From CAWCXF01 sp963799455 (GTDB taxonomy: Bacteria > Pseudomonadota > Alphaproteobacteria > Rhodobacterales > Rhodobacteraceae): 64,000 nt of DNA. The stretch is from NCBI GenBank assembly GCA_963799455.1, contig CAWCXF010000008.1, positions 1,240,001-1,304,000 of the forward strand. Reading direction: 5' to 3'. Under the pieces are notes generated by a model. It was not told where the DNA came from. It did no database searches and was given only the letters and a program-made list of their open reading frames with translations. Positions 45,662 to 54,050 of this stretch are shown here, piece by piece. A program made the translations under genes and the position numbers. Each line of letters starts with the position of its first letter. Position 1 is the first letter of the stretch.

Positions 45662-46144
45662 ATGATCGCCATGATCTCCGAGCCCCGTATGACCGACTCC
45701 AAGAGCGCCCCTGGGACGGCCCCCGTCCCCACGCGGAGGCGGCTCCCGGACCGCCGGCTGACGGAGACCCGCCACGTCGTCCATCGCACCCCCGACGGAC
45801 GCGAGACGACCGTGTCGGTGTCGATCGGCTACGACCCCGCCGAGCCCGCCTGCCCGCGCGAGGTCTTCTACGACGCCGGATACCGCTCCGGCGCCGACCT
45901 CGAGTTCGCCGTCCAGAACCTCTGCGTCGTCTTCTCGCTGCTGCTCCAGCACTGGATCGAGGGACGAGAGATCGGCCAATCGCTCTCGGTGACCTACGGG
46001 CCGAATGAGGCGCCGCATCACGGCTCGCTCGCCGGCACCATCGTGGCCGAGCACACGGTGCCGCCGCAGTGGGCCGTGCCCGAGGGGGCCCACGCAGGAG
46101 ACCGGGGCGACGCCGCACCCGATCCGATCCGCAAAGGGGAGTGA
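45662..46144 (+). CDS. TSCPD-like domain protein
   Basis: A 160-residue protein. The middle part, SVSIGYDPAEPACPREVFYD and AGYRSGADLEFAVQNLCVVF, resembles the TSCPD domain found at the end of vitamin-B12-dependent ribonucleotide reductases and as a stand-alone plasmid/phage protein. Internal ATGs at 45671 and 45689 are alternative starts; the conserved part begins after them. Function unknown. The stop precedes the primase-like gene by 4 bases, so they are probably co-transcribed. Confidence 0.6.
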   Translation: MIAMISEPRMTDSKSAPGTAPVPTRRRLPDRRLTETRHVVHRTPDGRETTVSVSIGYDPAEPACPREVFYDAGYRSGADLEFAVQNLCVVFSLLLQHWIEGREIGQSLSVTYGPNEAPHHGSLAGTIVAEHTVPPQWAVPEGAHAGDRGDAAPDPIRKGE

Positions 46145-46148
46145 TCCA

Positions 46149-47010
46149 ATGGCTCACCCTGACGCTGAGGCCGTCACCTGGGCCCTCGGCGGCTGCTGGC
46201 ACGGCGCCTATGGAACCGCCTGCTGCCCCGCCCACGACGACCGCACGCCATCGCTCTCGCTCAAGGACGGGCGCGACGGCCGGCTCCTGGCCTACTGCCA
46301 CGCGGGCTGCGACTGGCGCGACGTGCGCGACGCCCTGCGCGGGCTGGGGCACCTGCCGGGCCGCGGCGAGGCCCCGGCGCCGCTCGACCCCGCCCTGCGC
46401 GCGGCGCGCGAGCGCGAGGAGCGGGAGGAGGCGGAGCGCCGCGCCGCGCAGGCCCTGCGGTGCTGGAGGGGCACCCGGCCGCTGGCAGGCACGCCGGCCG
46501 AGGCCTACCCGCGCGGCCGCGGGATCGCGGGGCCGCTGCCCCCGACCCTGCGCTTCCACCCCACCTGCTGGCATGGCCCCACCGCGCGCCGCCACCCCGC
46601 CCTAGTCGCACGCGTCGAGGGCGCTGAGCGCTTCGCGGTGCACCGCACCTACCTCATGCGGGACGGGCACAAGATCGACCGCCGTGACGCCGCGCGCCGC
46701 GACGACGCCAAGATGATGCTGGGCGCGACGCTGGGCGGCGCCGTCCGGCTCGCCGAGGGAGAGGCGCCGAGGCGCCCACAGGGGCCAGGCTCCTCGCACG
46801 GACCGGGTCCGCTCGTCGTCGCCGAAGGGATCGAGGCGGCGCTCAGCGTGGCCATGGGCGCTGCGGGGCCGCTCGAGCCAGGCGCGCAGGTCTGAGCTGC
46901 GCTCGCCGCCAGCGGCATGGCCGGGCTGCGCCTGCCCACGCGGGCGGACCGGCTCGTCGCCGCCGCCGATGGCGACGAAAGCGGGCGCCGCGCGGCCCAA
47001 GCACTGGCTG
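46149..47010 (+). pseudogene. Toprim/CHC2-type plasmid primase, nonsense codon and 3' truncation
   Basis: N-terminal zinc-finger-like CCPAHDDRTPSLSLKD and AYCHAGCDWRDV, a helical Arg/Glu linker, LRFHPTCWHGP and the Toprim start PLVVAEGIEAALSV with its catalytic Glu. At 46893-46895 TGA replaces the TGG expected in the family (Gln-Val-Trp-Ala-Ala-Leu); the same frame then continues AALAASGMAGLRLPTRADRL and the Toprim DGD motif AADGDESGRRAAQALA before breaking at about 47010, where resolvase-associated DNA begins. ATG at 46149 is preceded by AAAGGGGAG. Inactive as a full primase. Confidence 0.75.
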
Positions 47011-47022
47011 TAAGCGCCTGCA

Positions 47023-47646
47023 TTATCTGGCCGGTTTTTGCGGGGATTGAGTGTCCGGGTCAGGCGCGACCGGCAGGCGTCGACCCGCCGCGGCGTTGGC
47101 GGCTTGGATGTAGCCGTAGAGCGTGGGCTTCGAGATCCCCATCATCTTGCAGATGCGATGCACGGGGAGCTTACGCTCCTCGTAGAGCCGGACCGCCAAG
47201 GCGCGCTTGTCGGCGTCGAGCGCCGGGGGTCGTCCGCCGTGGCGGCCGCGGGCCCGAGCGGCGGCCAGCCCGGCTTGGGTACGCTCGCGGATGAGGTTGC
47301 GCTCGAACTCGGCCAGGGCGCCGAACATGTGGAAGATGAGGGTCCCCGTGGGCGAGGCGGTGTCGATGGTCTCGTGCAGCGAGACCAGCGCCACCCCCTG
47401 CTCGTCGAGCCACGTGGCCCAGGCGATGAGGTCCTTCAGCGAGCGGCCCAGCCGGTCGAGGCGCCAGACCACCAGGACGTCGTCCTTCCGCAGTTGCTCG
47501 CGCACCTTCTCCAGACCGGGGCGGACGGAGGCGACGCCGCTCAGCGTGTCGACGATGATGCGCTCACAGCCCGCCCGCTCCAGCGCGTCGCGCTGCAGGT
47601 CGAGCGACTGCTCGGCGGTGGACACCCTCGCGTAGCCGATCTTCAC
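47023..47646 (-). CDS. Serine resolvase/invertase (Tn3-resolvase type)
   Basis: A 207-residue intact recombinase. Catalytic Ser in IGYARVSTAEQSLDLQ (about residue 9), the conserved LVVWRLDRLGRSLKDLI, GALAEFERNLIRERTQAGL, and a C-terminal helix-turn-helix (VHRICKMMGISKPTLYGYI). GTG at 47646 is used because it begins the catalytic domain. It resolves cointegrates of Tn3-type transposons or inverts DNA. No tnpA is visible next to it, so it is a leftover of a larger element whose edge cuts the primase gene. Confidence 0.88.
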   Translation of the reverse strand: MKIGYARVSTAEQSLDLQRDALERAGCERIIVDTLSGVASVRPGLEKVREQLRKDDVLVVWRLDRLGRSLKDLIAWATWLDEQGVALVSLHETIDTASPTGTLIFHMFGALAEFERNLIRERTQAGLAAARARGRHGGRPPALDADKRALAVRLYEERKLPVHRICKMMGISKPTLYGYIQAANAAAGRRLPVAPDPDTQSPQKPAR

Positions 47647-47895
47647 GGGCGCGATCCCGGCGCCCGCCACGCGACCGGCCACGGCGCCTTCTGGATCGGG
47701 CAGGGAACTCGCACGGGGTGGGGCATTCCTGACTGTGTTTCCCTGACAGGGTTTCCTTACGGTCCGACCAAGGGGATGGCAACGACCGGGAGGCGCGCCG
47801 GGCATGGGCAGGCAACCCTGCGGATACTGTTGGCGAAGTCGGTGGGCTGAGGCAGATGGTGATGTAGGGTGGGTGTCCCGCCCGCGAGGCTGCCC

Positions 47896-48240
47896 ATGTC
47901 GCTCCGCCCACAGCCGCTCCCGTTCGTGCCTGAGGACACCGCCCGCATCGCGCAGGCTTCGTTCCGGCGCGGCAACGCCTATCTGCTGCTGCGCGACCGG
48001 CTCGGCCCGGTGTTCGCCGACGCCGACTTCGTCGATCTCTACCCCCCGCGAGGCCAGCCAGCCTATGCGCCCTGGCGCCTGGCGTTGGTCACGCTCATGC
48101 AGTTCCGCGAGGGCCTGAGCGACCGGCAGGCCGCGGATGCCGTGCGCAGCCGGATCGACTGGAAGTACCTGCTTGCGCTGGCTCTCGACGACGCGGGCTT
48201 CGACTTCTCGGTTCTGTGTGAGTTCCGCGCTCGTCTGCTG
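47896..48240 (+). pseudogene. IS1182-family transposase, 5' part (split by IS21)
   Basis: The first 115 codons: LRPQPLPFVPEDTARIAQAS, DADFVDLYPPRGQPAYAPWR and SRIDWKYLLALALDDAGFDF, then SVLCEFRARLL, where IS21 sequence follows. This is the conserved N-terminal domain of IS1182 transposases. ATG 47896 fits the family start. Joining codon 115 to 50484 restores the frame without loss, so the insertion is the only defect in this half. Confidence 0.88.
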
Positions 48241-48315
48241 TCAGGCGTCACGGCAAACTGGTCCGGAGGCGACATGAGGAACTGGCCCCCTCGGTAGCCT
48301 GAGGGGAGGGCCTGG

Positions 48316-49623
48316 ATGACCATGCCAGTGACGGAGAGGCTTCTGCGGACTGAAGGTCTGCGGAGGGACGAGATGAAGGAGCCGGACGACGTGTCGGCGA
48401 TGCTGAGGCTGAAGGCGCTCGGCTGGGGGGCGCGGCGGATCGCGGCGGAGCTGGGGTGCTCGCGGACGACGGTGCGGCGGTGGCTGCGCGAGGGCGGCTG
48501 GCGACGCCCGGTGGCACCGACACGCAAGACGTCGCTCGACGGTCTTGGGGGCTGGCTGTCCGAGCGCTTCCGCCGCCACGCGGGCAACGCGGACGTGGTT
48601 CGCCAGGAGCTCGCGGCCGAGAGGGGCATTGAGGTAAGCCTGCGCACGGTGGAGCGTGCGGTGGCACCGCTGCGCCAAGCGCTACGGGCCGAAGCGCGGG
48701 CGACGGTGAGGTTCGAGACGCGCCCGGGCCAGCAGTTGCAGATCGACTTCGGCCAGAGGCGGGTCGAGATCGAGGGCGCTCTGCGACCGGTGTCGTTCTT
48801 CGTGGCGACGCTGGGCCACTCGCGCCGGCTGCACGTCCGGGCCTTCCTGGGCGAGCGCCAGGAGCACTGGTTCGAAGGCATGGAGAGTGCCTTCGCAGCC
48901 TTTGGGGGCGTGCCTGAGGAGGTGCTGCTCGACAATGCGCGCGCTCTGATCCTGCACCACGACGCGGCGACGCGGGAGGTGGTGCTCAACCCCAAGCTCC
49001 ACGCCTTTGCGCGGCACTGGGGCTTCCGGGTCCAGGCCTGCGCGCCGTACCGGGCGCGGACCAAGGGCAAGGACGAGCGCGGCGTGGGCTACGTGAAGGG
49101 CAACGCGGTCGCGGGGCGAACCTTCGAGAGCTTCGCGGCCCTGGAGGCGCATCTGGCCGAGTGGACGCGCGAGATCGCCGATCAGCGCGTCCACGGCACC
49201 ACCGGCGAGGCGCCCATGGTCCGCTTCGCGCGCGACGAGGCCGCCGCCCTGCGGCCGCTGCCCGACCGCGGCCCGTTCCTGGCCGCGCGCGAGCTGAGCC
49301 GACGCGTGGGAGCGGACTGCGCGGTGGAGATCGAGACGAACGCCTACTCGGTGCCGTGGCGCTTGATCGGGGAGCGAGTGAGCGTGCTGGTCACGGCCGA
49401 GACTGTGCAGGTCACCCATGCGGGCATCGAGGTGGCCCGTCATCCCCGCAGCGCGGACCGTCGCGGGCGCTTCACCGACCGCGCTCACTTCGAGGGCGTC
49501 GCGGGTGCCGCCGGCCGCGTGGTCAGAGAAGACGCCGAGGCAGCCGAGGCCGCGCCGATCCCGGCGCCGGCGCTGCTGCGCCCGCTCGCCGAGTACGAGG
49601 CGGTGGCCGGGGGCGCCTGGTGA
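48316..49623 (+). CDS. istA: IS21-family transposase IstA
   Basis: A 435-residue DDE transposase. Helix-turn-helix near residue 45 (GWGARRIAAELGCSRTTVRR), and a catalytic core with Asp in QLQIDFGQRRVEI, Asp in EVLLDNARALILHHD and Glu in GKDERGVGYVKGNAV. The C-terminal beta-barrel-like domain includes NAYSVPWRLIGERVSV. The first ATG (48316) or the one at 48373 could be used. The TGA overlaps istB by one base. Full family length; probably active. Confidence 0.92.
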   Translation: MTMPVTERLLRTEGLRRDEMKEPDDVSAMLRLKALGWGARRIAAELGCSRTTVRRWLREGGWRRPVAPTRKTSLDGLGGWLSERFRRHAGNADVVRQELAAERGIEVSLRTVERAVAPLRQALRAEARATVRFETRPGQQLQIDFGQRRVEIEGALRPVSFFVATLGHSRRLHVRAFLGERQEHWFEGMESAFAAFGGVPEEVLLDNARALILHHDAATREVVLNPKLHAFARHWGFRVQACAPYRARTKGKDERGVGYVKGNAVAGRTFESFAALEAHLAEWTREIADQRVHGTTGEAPMVRFARDEAAALRPLPDRGPFLAARELSRRVGADCAVEIETNAYSVPWRLIGERVSVLVTAETVQVTHAGIEVARHPRSADRRGRFTDRAHFEGVAGAAGRVVREDAEAAEAAPIPAPALLRPLAEYEAVAGGAW

Positions 49624-50420
49624 TGGGAGCGCAGACCCAGGACGAGCTCGACCGGATGCTGACGCGCTTGAAGTTGACGGCGGTGCGCGACCAGCTCGAC
49701 GGCTTGCTCGACGAGGCGGCGCGGGGGGAGATGACCCTGCGCGAGGCGCTCGCCTTCCTCTGCGAGCGCGAGATCGCACGGAAGGATCAGCGCCGCATCG
49801 AGATGAGCTTCGGGCTGGCGAAGTTCCCCTTCGTGCGGACCCTGGAGGGCTTCGACTTCGCCGCCCAGCCCTCGGTCGACAAGGGGCAGATCCGCGACCT
49901 CGCGACGGGGCGCTTCATCGCCCACGGCGATGCGCTCTTGCTGCTCGGCCCCCCGGGCGTGGGCAAGACGCACCTTGCGGTGGCGCTCGGCCGCGAAGCG
50001 ATCGTGGCCGGCCACACCGTGCTCTTCACCGGCGCCATGGCGCTCGTGGCCAACCTCGCCAAGGCCCAGGTCGAGGGCCGGCTCGAGGAGCGGCTGGCGC
50101 ACTTCGCCAAGCCGAAGCTGCTGATCGTGGACGAGCTGGGCTACCTGCCGCTCGAGCCCAACGCCGCTCACCTGTTCTTCCAGCTCGTCAGCCGCCGCTA
50201 CGAGCGCGGCGCGATGCTGGTGACTTCGAACCGGTCCGTAGGCGAGTGGGGCGCGGTGTTCGGCGACCCGGTGGTGGCCACCGCGATCCTCGATCGCCTG
50301 CTCCACCACTCCCACGTCATCACCATCCGGGGCGACAGCTACAGGCTGCGCGAGAAGCGCCGGGCCGGCCTTCTGCAGAAGGCCGGCCCGGCGCTTGAAA
50401 CCGAAGTCGAAACCACATGA
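49623..50420 (+). CDS. istB: IS21-family helper ATPase IstB
   Basis: A 265-residue AAA+ ATPase that assists IstA by target capture. Walker A LLGPPGVGKTHLAVALGRE near residue 107, Walker B LLIVDELGYLPL near 170, sensor region VTSNRSVGEWG. ATG at 49623 lies in the TGATG overlap with istA. The end runs to the edge of the element; the last 20 residues (QKAGPALETEVETT) are less conserved. No defects seen. Confidence 0.92.
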   Translation: MGAQTQDELDRMLTRLKLTAVRDQLDGLLDEAARGEMTLREALAFLCEREIARKDQRRIEMSFGLAKFPFVRTLEGFDFAAQPSVDKGQIRDLATGRFIAHGDALLLLGPPGVGKTHLAVALGREAIVAGHTVLFTGAMALVANLAKAQVEGRLEERLAHFAKPKLLIVDELGYLPLEPNAAHLFFQLVSRRYERGAMLVTSNRSVGEWGAVFGDPVVATAILDRLLHHSHVITIRGDSYRLREKRRAGLLQKAGPALETEVETT

Positions 50421-50483
50421 CGGGGTGGGCCAGATCCTGGTGTCGCCACCGGGCCAGTTCCGAATGTCGCTTGATATCTGCTG

Positions 50484-51824
50484 GATCACGACGCCGAGGG
50501 GCGTCTGCTCGACCGCCTTCTGGATGCCGCGCGCGAGGGAGGGCTTCTGAATGCCCGCGGGCGCAACCGCACCGACAGCACCCACGTGCTCGCCGCCGTG
50601 CGTGTGCTCAACCGCCTCGAGCTGCTGGCGGAGACGCTGCGCGCCGCGCTGAACGCCATAGCCGTCGTCGCGCCCGACTGGCTGCGCGAGATCGCGCCGC
50701 CCGAGTGGTACGAGCGCTACGACCGGCGCGTCGAGGATACCCGTCTGCCGAACAGCGCTCCCAAGCGCGAGGCCTACGCCGCCCAGGTGGGCACGGACGG
50801 CTTCCACCTGCTCGACGCCATCAAGGGGGTGGTCGCGCCCAAGAGAGTACGCGATCTGCTGGCAGTCGCTGTGCTGCGCCGCGTGTGGACGCGCCACTTC
50901 GAGCGGGTCGAGCCGGGATCGCAGGACGACCCTATAGACGGTGGGGGCGACGAGGCAGCCGACCACGTGCGGCTGCGCTCGGTGTCAGGCCGGGGCCCCG
51001 GCGACCGCGTCGAGAGCCCTTACGACACCGAGGCCCGCTTCCGCGCCAAGAGCGGCATGGGCTGGACCGGATACATGATCCACCTCACCGAGACCTGCGA
51101 CGCCGAGAGGCCGCGGCTGGTCGTGCACGCCGAGGCGACACCGGCCAACGTGCACGAGGCGATGCGCACGCAGGCGATCCACGCCGCGCTGGCGGCCAAG
51201 GGGCTCTCCCCCTCCCAGCACCTGGTGGATGCCGGCTACGTCAGCGGGCGCCACATCGTCGCCGCGCGTGAGCGCCACGGCATCGACTTGGTGGGGCCGA
51301 CGCGGTCCGTCGGGGGGTGGCAGGCGAGGGTGGAGGGCGCCTTCCACGCCGCGGACTTCACGGTGGATTGGGAGAACGAGCGGGTGCGCTGTCCGGAGGG
51401 CCGCACCAGCATCACCTGGGGCGGTCACGCCAACAAGGTGACGGGCCAGCGCTATGTCCGTGCCGGGTTCAGCCCGACGGACTGTCGACCTTGCCCCTCG
51501 CGCTCGCGCTGTACCCGCGCGACGAGCCGCCGGATCGGCCTTCCATCGCGCCCCGAGCACGAGGCCATCGCCCACGCCCGGGGGCGGTTGAAGACCGAGG
51601 CCGGTCGGCAGCTCTACCGTCAACGCCGGGGCGTGGAGGGCACGATCTCGCAGGGCGTGCGTGCCTTCGGCCTGCGCCGGGCACGCTACCGCGGCCTGGC
51701 CAAGACCGGCCTGCAAAGCGTCATCACCGCCGCGGCCATCGACCTCGATCGCCTCGCCGCATGGCTCGCCGATCGTCCCCTCGCCCCGACCCGAACCGCG
51801 CGCTTCGCCGCCCTCGCCGCATAG
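50484..51824 (+). pseudogene. IS1182-family transposase, 3' part
   Basis: Continues the IS1182 transposase after the IS21: DHDAEGRLLDRLLDAAREGG, RNRTDSTHVLAAVRVLNRLE (first catalytic Asp), VESPYDTEARFRAKSGMGW, LVDAGYVSGRHIVAARERHG (second Asp), the Cys-rich CRPCPSRSRC and the last catalytic region GVEGTISQGVRAFGLRRARY (Glu). The frame is open to its normal stop at 51824 just before the terminal repeat. It has no start of its own, so excision of the IS21 would be needed for function. Confidence 0.88.
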
Positions 51825-51884
51825 GCTCCGACTTCGCCAACAGTATCCCTGCGTTTTCCTGCCCGCCAGCCGGGTGGGCGAGCC

Positions 51885-52874
51885 GTGAGACAGGCCACGC
51901 CTCCACCCGGCTTTGCCTCCGCCGGAGCCCTCGAGCGCTTCGGCCGTCTCCGCCCCCATCTCGAGGACGGCGTGCCGCTCGCGCGCCTGGCCAGGGCGGG
52001 AGGCCCCTCGGAGCGCGCCCTTCGCCGCTGGCTGGCAAGCTGGCGCGCGGGCGGGATCGCCGGGCTCGAGCGCCAGGCGCGGTCGGACCACGGCCGCCGG
52101 CGCCGCGTCGGCCCCGAGTTGGAGGCCATGATCCGCTCGGAGGCCCTGGCGAGGCCACGACCCACGGCGGCGGCCATCCACCGACGCGTCTGCGCCATGG
52201 TGGCCCAGCGCGGGCCCGCGCCGCCGAGCTACGCGGTCACGACCGAGATCGTGCGCTCCGTGTCGCCGGCGATGCGGGCCGTGGCCAGCGACCCCATCGA
52301 CTACCGCGACCGACACGAGTTGGTGCATCGGCGCGAGGCGGCGGCCCCCAACGAGATGTGGCAGGCCGACCACGCGATGCTGGACGTGCAGGTCGCGGAC
52401 GCGCGCGGCGCGCCCCGCCGCCCCTGGCTCACCGTCGTCATCGACGACCACAGCCGAGCGGTGGCTGGCTACGCGCTCTCGACCGCGGCGCCGTGCGCGA
52501 TCCGAACGGCGCTCGCGCTGCGCCATGCGATCTGGCGCAAGGAAGACCCAAGCTGGCCGATCTGCGGCATCCCCGGGCGCCTCTATGTCGACAATGGCTC
52601 GGACTTCACCTCCGAGCACATCGCCCAGGCCTGTGCCGCGCTGAAGGTCCAGCTCGTGCACTCCTGGCCCGGCCGGCCGCGTGGCCGGGGTCGGGTCGAG
52701 CGCTTCTTCCGCACGGTGCGCGACATGCTCGAGCCGGAACTGCCAGGCCGGATCGTGGCCAGTCGGCCCGCCCCGCCGCCCGCGCTCGACCTCCACGGGC
52801 TGGAGCATGAGGAGGTGTGGGGCGCTCCCCTGAGGGGGGTGCGCACGATGGGATGCCGCCGCGAGGCGACGTGA
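51885..52874 (+). CDS. DDE transposase, TniA/Mu-like, C-terminally truncated
   Basis: A 329-residue protein starting 36 bases beyond the IS1182 end. N-terminal HTH (DGVPLARLARAGGPSERALR), a DDE core with Asp in PNEMWQADHAMLDV, Asp in RLYVDNGSDFTSEHI and Glu in GRGRVERFFRTVRDML. After about residue 305 the sequence no longer resembles the family, and the long C-terminal Mu-type domain is absent, so the gene is probably cut off. The GTG start is uncertain. Partners TniB/TniQ are not seen. Confidence 0.75.
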   Translation: MRQATPPPGFASAGALERFGRLRPHLEDGVPLARLARAGGPSERALRRWLASWRAGGIAGLERQARSDHGRRRRVGPELEAMIRSEALARPRPTAAAIHRRVCAMVAQRGPAPPSYAVTTEIVRSVSPAMRAVASDPIDYRDRHELVHRREAAAPNEMWQADHAMLDVQVADARGAPRRPWLTVVIDDHSRAVAGYALSTAAPCAIRTALALRHAIWRKEDPSWPICGIPGRLYVDNGSDFTSEHIAQACAALKVQLVHSWPGRPRGRGRVERFFRTVRDMLEPELPGRIVASRPAPPPALDLHGLEHEEVWGAPLRGVRTMGCRREAT

Positions 52875-52902
52875 CGGGGCGGGACCGTGGCGGGGACGAC
52901 GA

Positions 52903-53588
52903 GCGGGACGACGAGAGCCTCTACGTCGGCGTCCCCGGCCGGCGAGGTCTTGCAGTTCAAGGTCTGGCTGATGGGCGTGGGCCCGATGATCTGGCGCCGG
53001 CTGCAGGTGCCGCCCACGATGAGCCTGCGCGAGCTGCACGGCGCGCTGCAGGTGGCGATGGGCTGGGAGGGCCTGCGCCTCTATACCAGTTCATCCTGCG
53101 CGGCGTGCGCCATGGCTCGTGGGAGCTGTCCGCGGCCTCGCCGCCGTCACGCTGGAGGAGCTGCGCCTGCGCCGGCGAGCGCGGTTCGCCTACGAGTGCG
53201 ACCCGAACGTCCCCCGGCGCCACGAGCTGCGCCTGGAGGACCGCGTCGCGGGCCAGCCGCGGCGTGACTAGCCGACCTGCGTCGGCGACCACGCGCCCGT
53301 GCCCGCCCGAGGAGGTCGGCGGACCAGAAGGCGACCAGGTCCGCCGCGAGGCGTGGCTGTCGTTGGAGGCGATGGAGGGCCTCTCGGAGCTGGCCGGGAT
53401 CCTCGAGGCGGTGGTGCTCGAAGGGCGCCACGAGGGTCTGGACGAGGAGGCGGTCGAGGCGATGCGCGGCATCCTCGAGCGCATGCGGGAGCGCGAGGAG
53501 TGGAGGGGCGTGCCGTTCTCGAGGAAGGCCGCCAACGCGCGCCTGCGCGACGGCGAGCCCCTCCGTCCTCATGCACCAGCAGTGCTGA
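52903..53588 (+). pseudogene. Plasmid pRiA4b ORF-3 family protein, frameshifted
   Basis: Three frames join to one protein: VLQFKVWLMGVGPMIWRRLQ and SLRELHGALQVAMGWEGLRL, then YQFILRGVRHGSWELSAASP, then LEELRLRRRARFAYECDPNV and CPPEEVGGPEGDQ, with ILEAVVLEGRHEGLDEEAVE and a final MHQQC. This is the IS1096 TnpR-like/pRiA4b ORF-3 domain found as a passenger gene in mobile DNA. Two or more frameshifts near 53090 and 53140 and one near the end inactivate it. Confidence 0.75.
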
Positions 53589-54050
53589 CCGTCGGCGCGG
53601 CGGAGGGCCGATCGCGGGCGATCAGGGCTTCCGCGGCGAGCAGCGCGGCCCCGTCGCCGCGCCGGTCGCGGACATGGCCCATGAGGTCTCGGGCCGCTGG
53701 TGCTGTGACGCGGTCGAGCCTCGCCTTGAGCACCGCCGCCGTGGTCTCGGCGTGGCGCCGCGTCGTGGTGATGTCGGCGTGGCCGAGCAAGCGCCGCACG
53801 TCGGTGATGTCCGGGCCCGAGCGACAGCAGCCGCGTCGCCACCGTGTGGCGCGAGCCGGGTGCGGGTGGACGCGCTTGGCGACGCCCGCCTCGCGCGCCA
53901 CCTCGCGCACGATCTGCCCGACCCGCTGGCGGGTGTGGACGTGCGGCGTGGGGCCCGTGCCCCTCTGCCGGCTCTGGAACGGCGGCCCGGCGCGGCGGGC
54001 GCCGATGGGCCGCGGCACCGTCAGCTTGGAGGAGGGCGCGATGCGCGCAC
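53569..54050 (-). pseudogene. Tyrosine recombinase/integrase, C-terminal relic
   Basis: On the minus strand: VGQIVREVAREAGVAKRVHP, then (neighbouring frame) RHTVATRLLSLGP, then DITDVRRLLGHADITTTRRH and AETTAAVLKARLDRV. These give the catalytic RHxxAT box and the LGHxxxxTT motif with H-AETT where the active Tyr normally sits (expected Y-AETT). Two frameshifts, loss of the Tyr and lack of the N-terminal arm domain show it is dead. Confidence 0.7.

Larger units (their letters stand above)
48241..50476 (+). mobile_element. IS21-family element (about 2.24 kb), apparently intact
   Basis: Flanked by the 7-base direct repeat TCTGCTG (48234-48240 and 50477-50483), a target duplication in the range usual for IS21. 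The ends carry imperfect inverted repeats, each with two copies of a roughly 20-base motif (AACTGGTCCGGAGGCGACAT and AACTGGCCCGGTGGCGACAC). Interior: istA and istB, both open, with stop/start overlap. It is the youngest insertion in this region. Confidence 0.88.
47822..51848 (+). mobile_element. IS1182-family element carrying a nested IS21
   Basis: Both ends have the perfect 21-base inverted repeat GGATACTGTTGGCGAAGTCGG (47822-47842; reverse complement at 51828-51848). Without the inner IS21 (48241-50483, including one target copy) the element would be about 1.78 kb with one uninterrupted transposase gene, the normal IS1182 form. It lies between the resolvase and a TniA-like transposase gene. 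Confidence 0.88.

Noticed and set aside
47000..47820. Complete Tn3-family transposon around the resolvase
   Set aside because: No tnpA and no 38-bp Tn3-type terminal repeats could be identified on either side.
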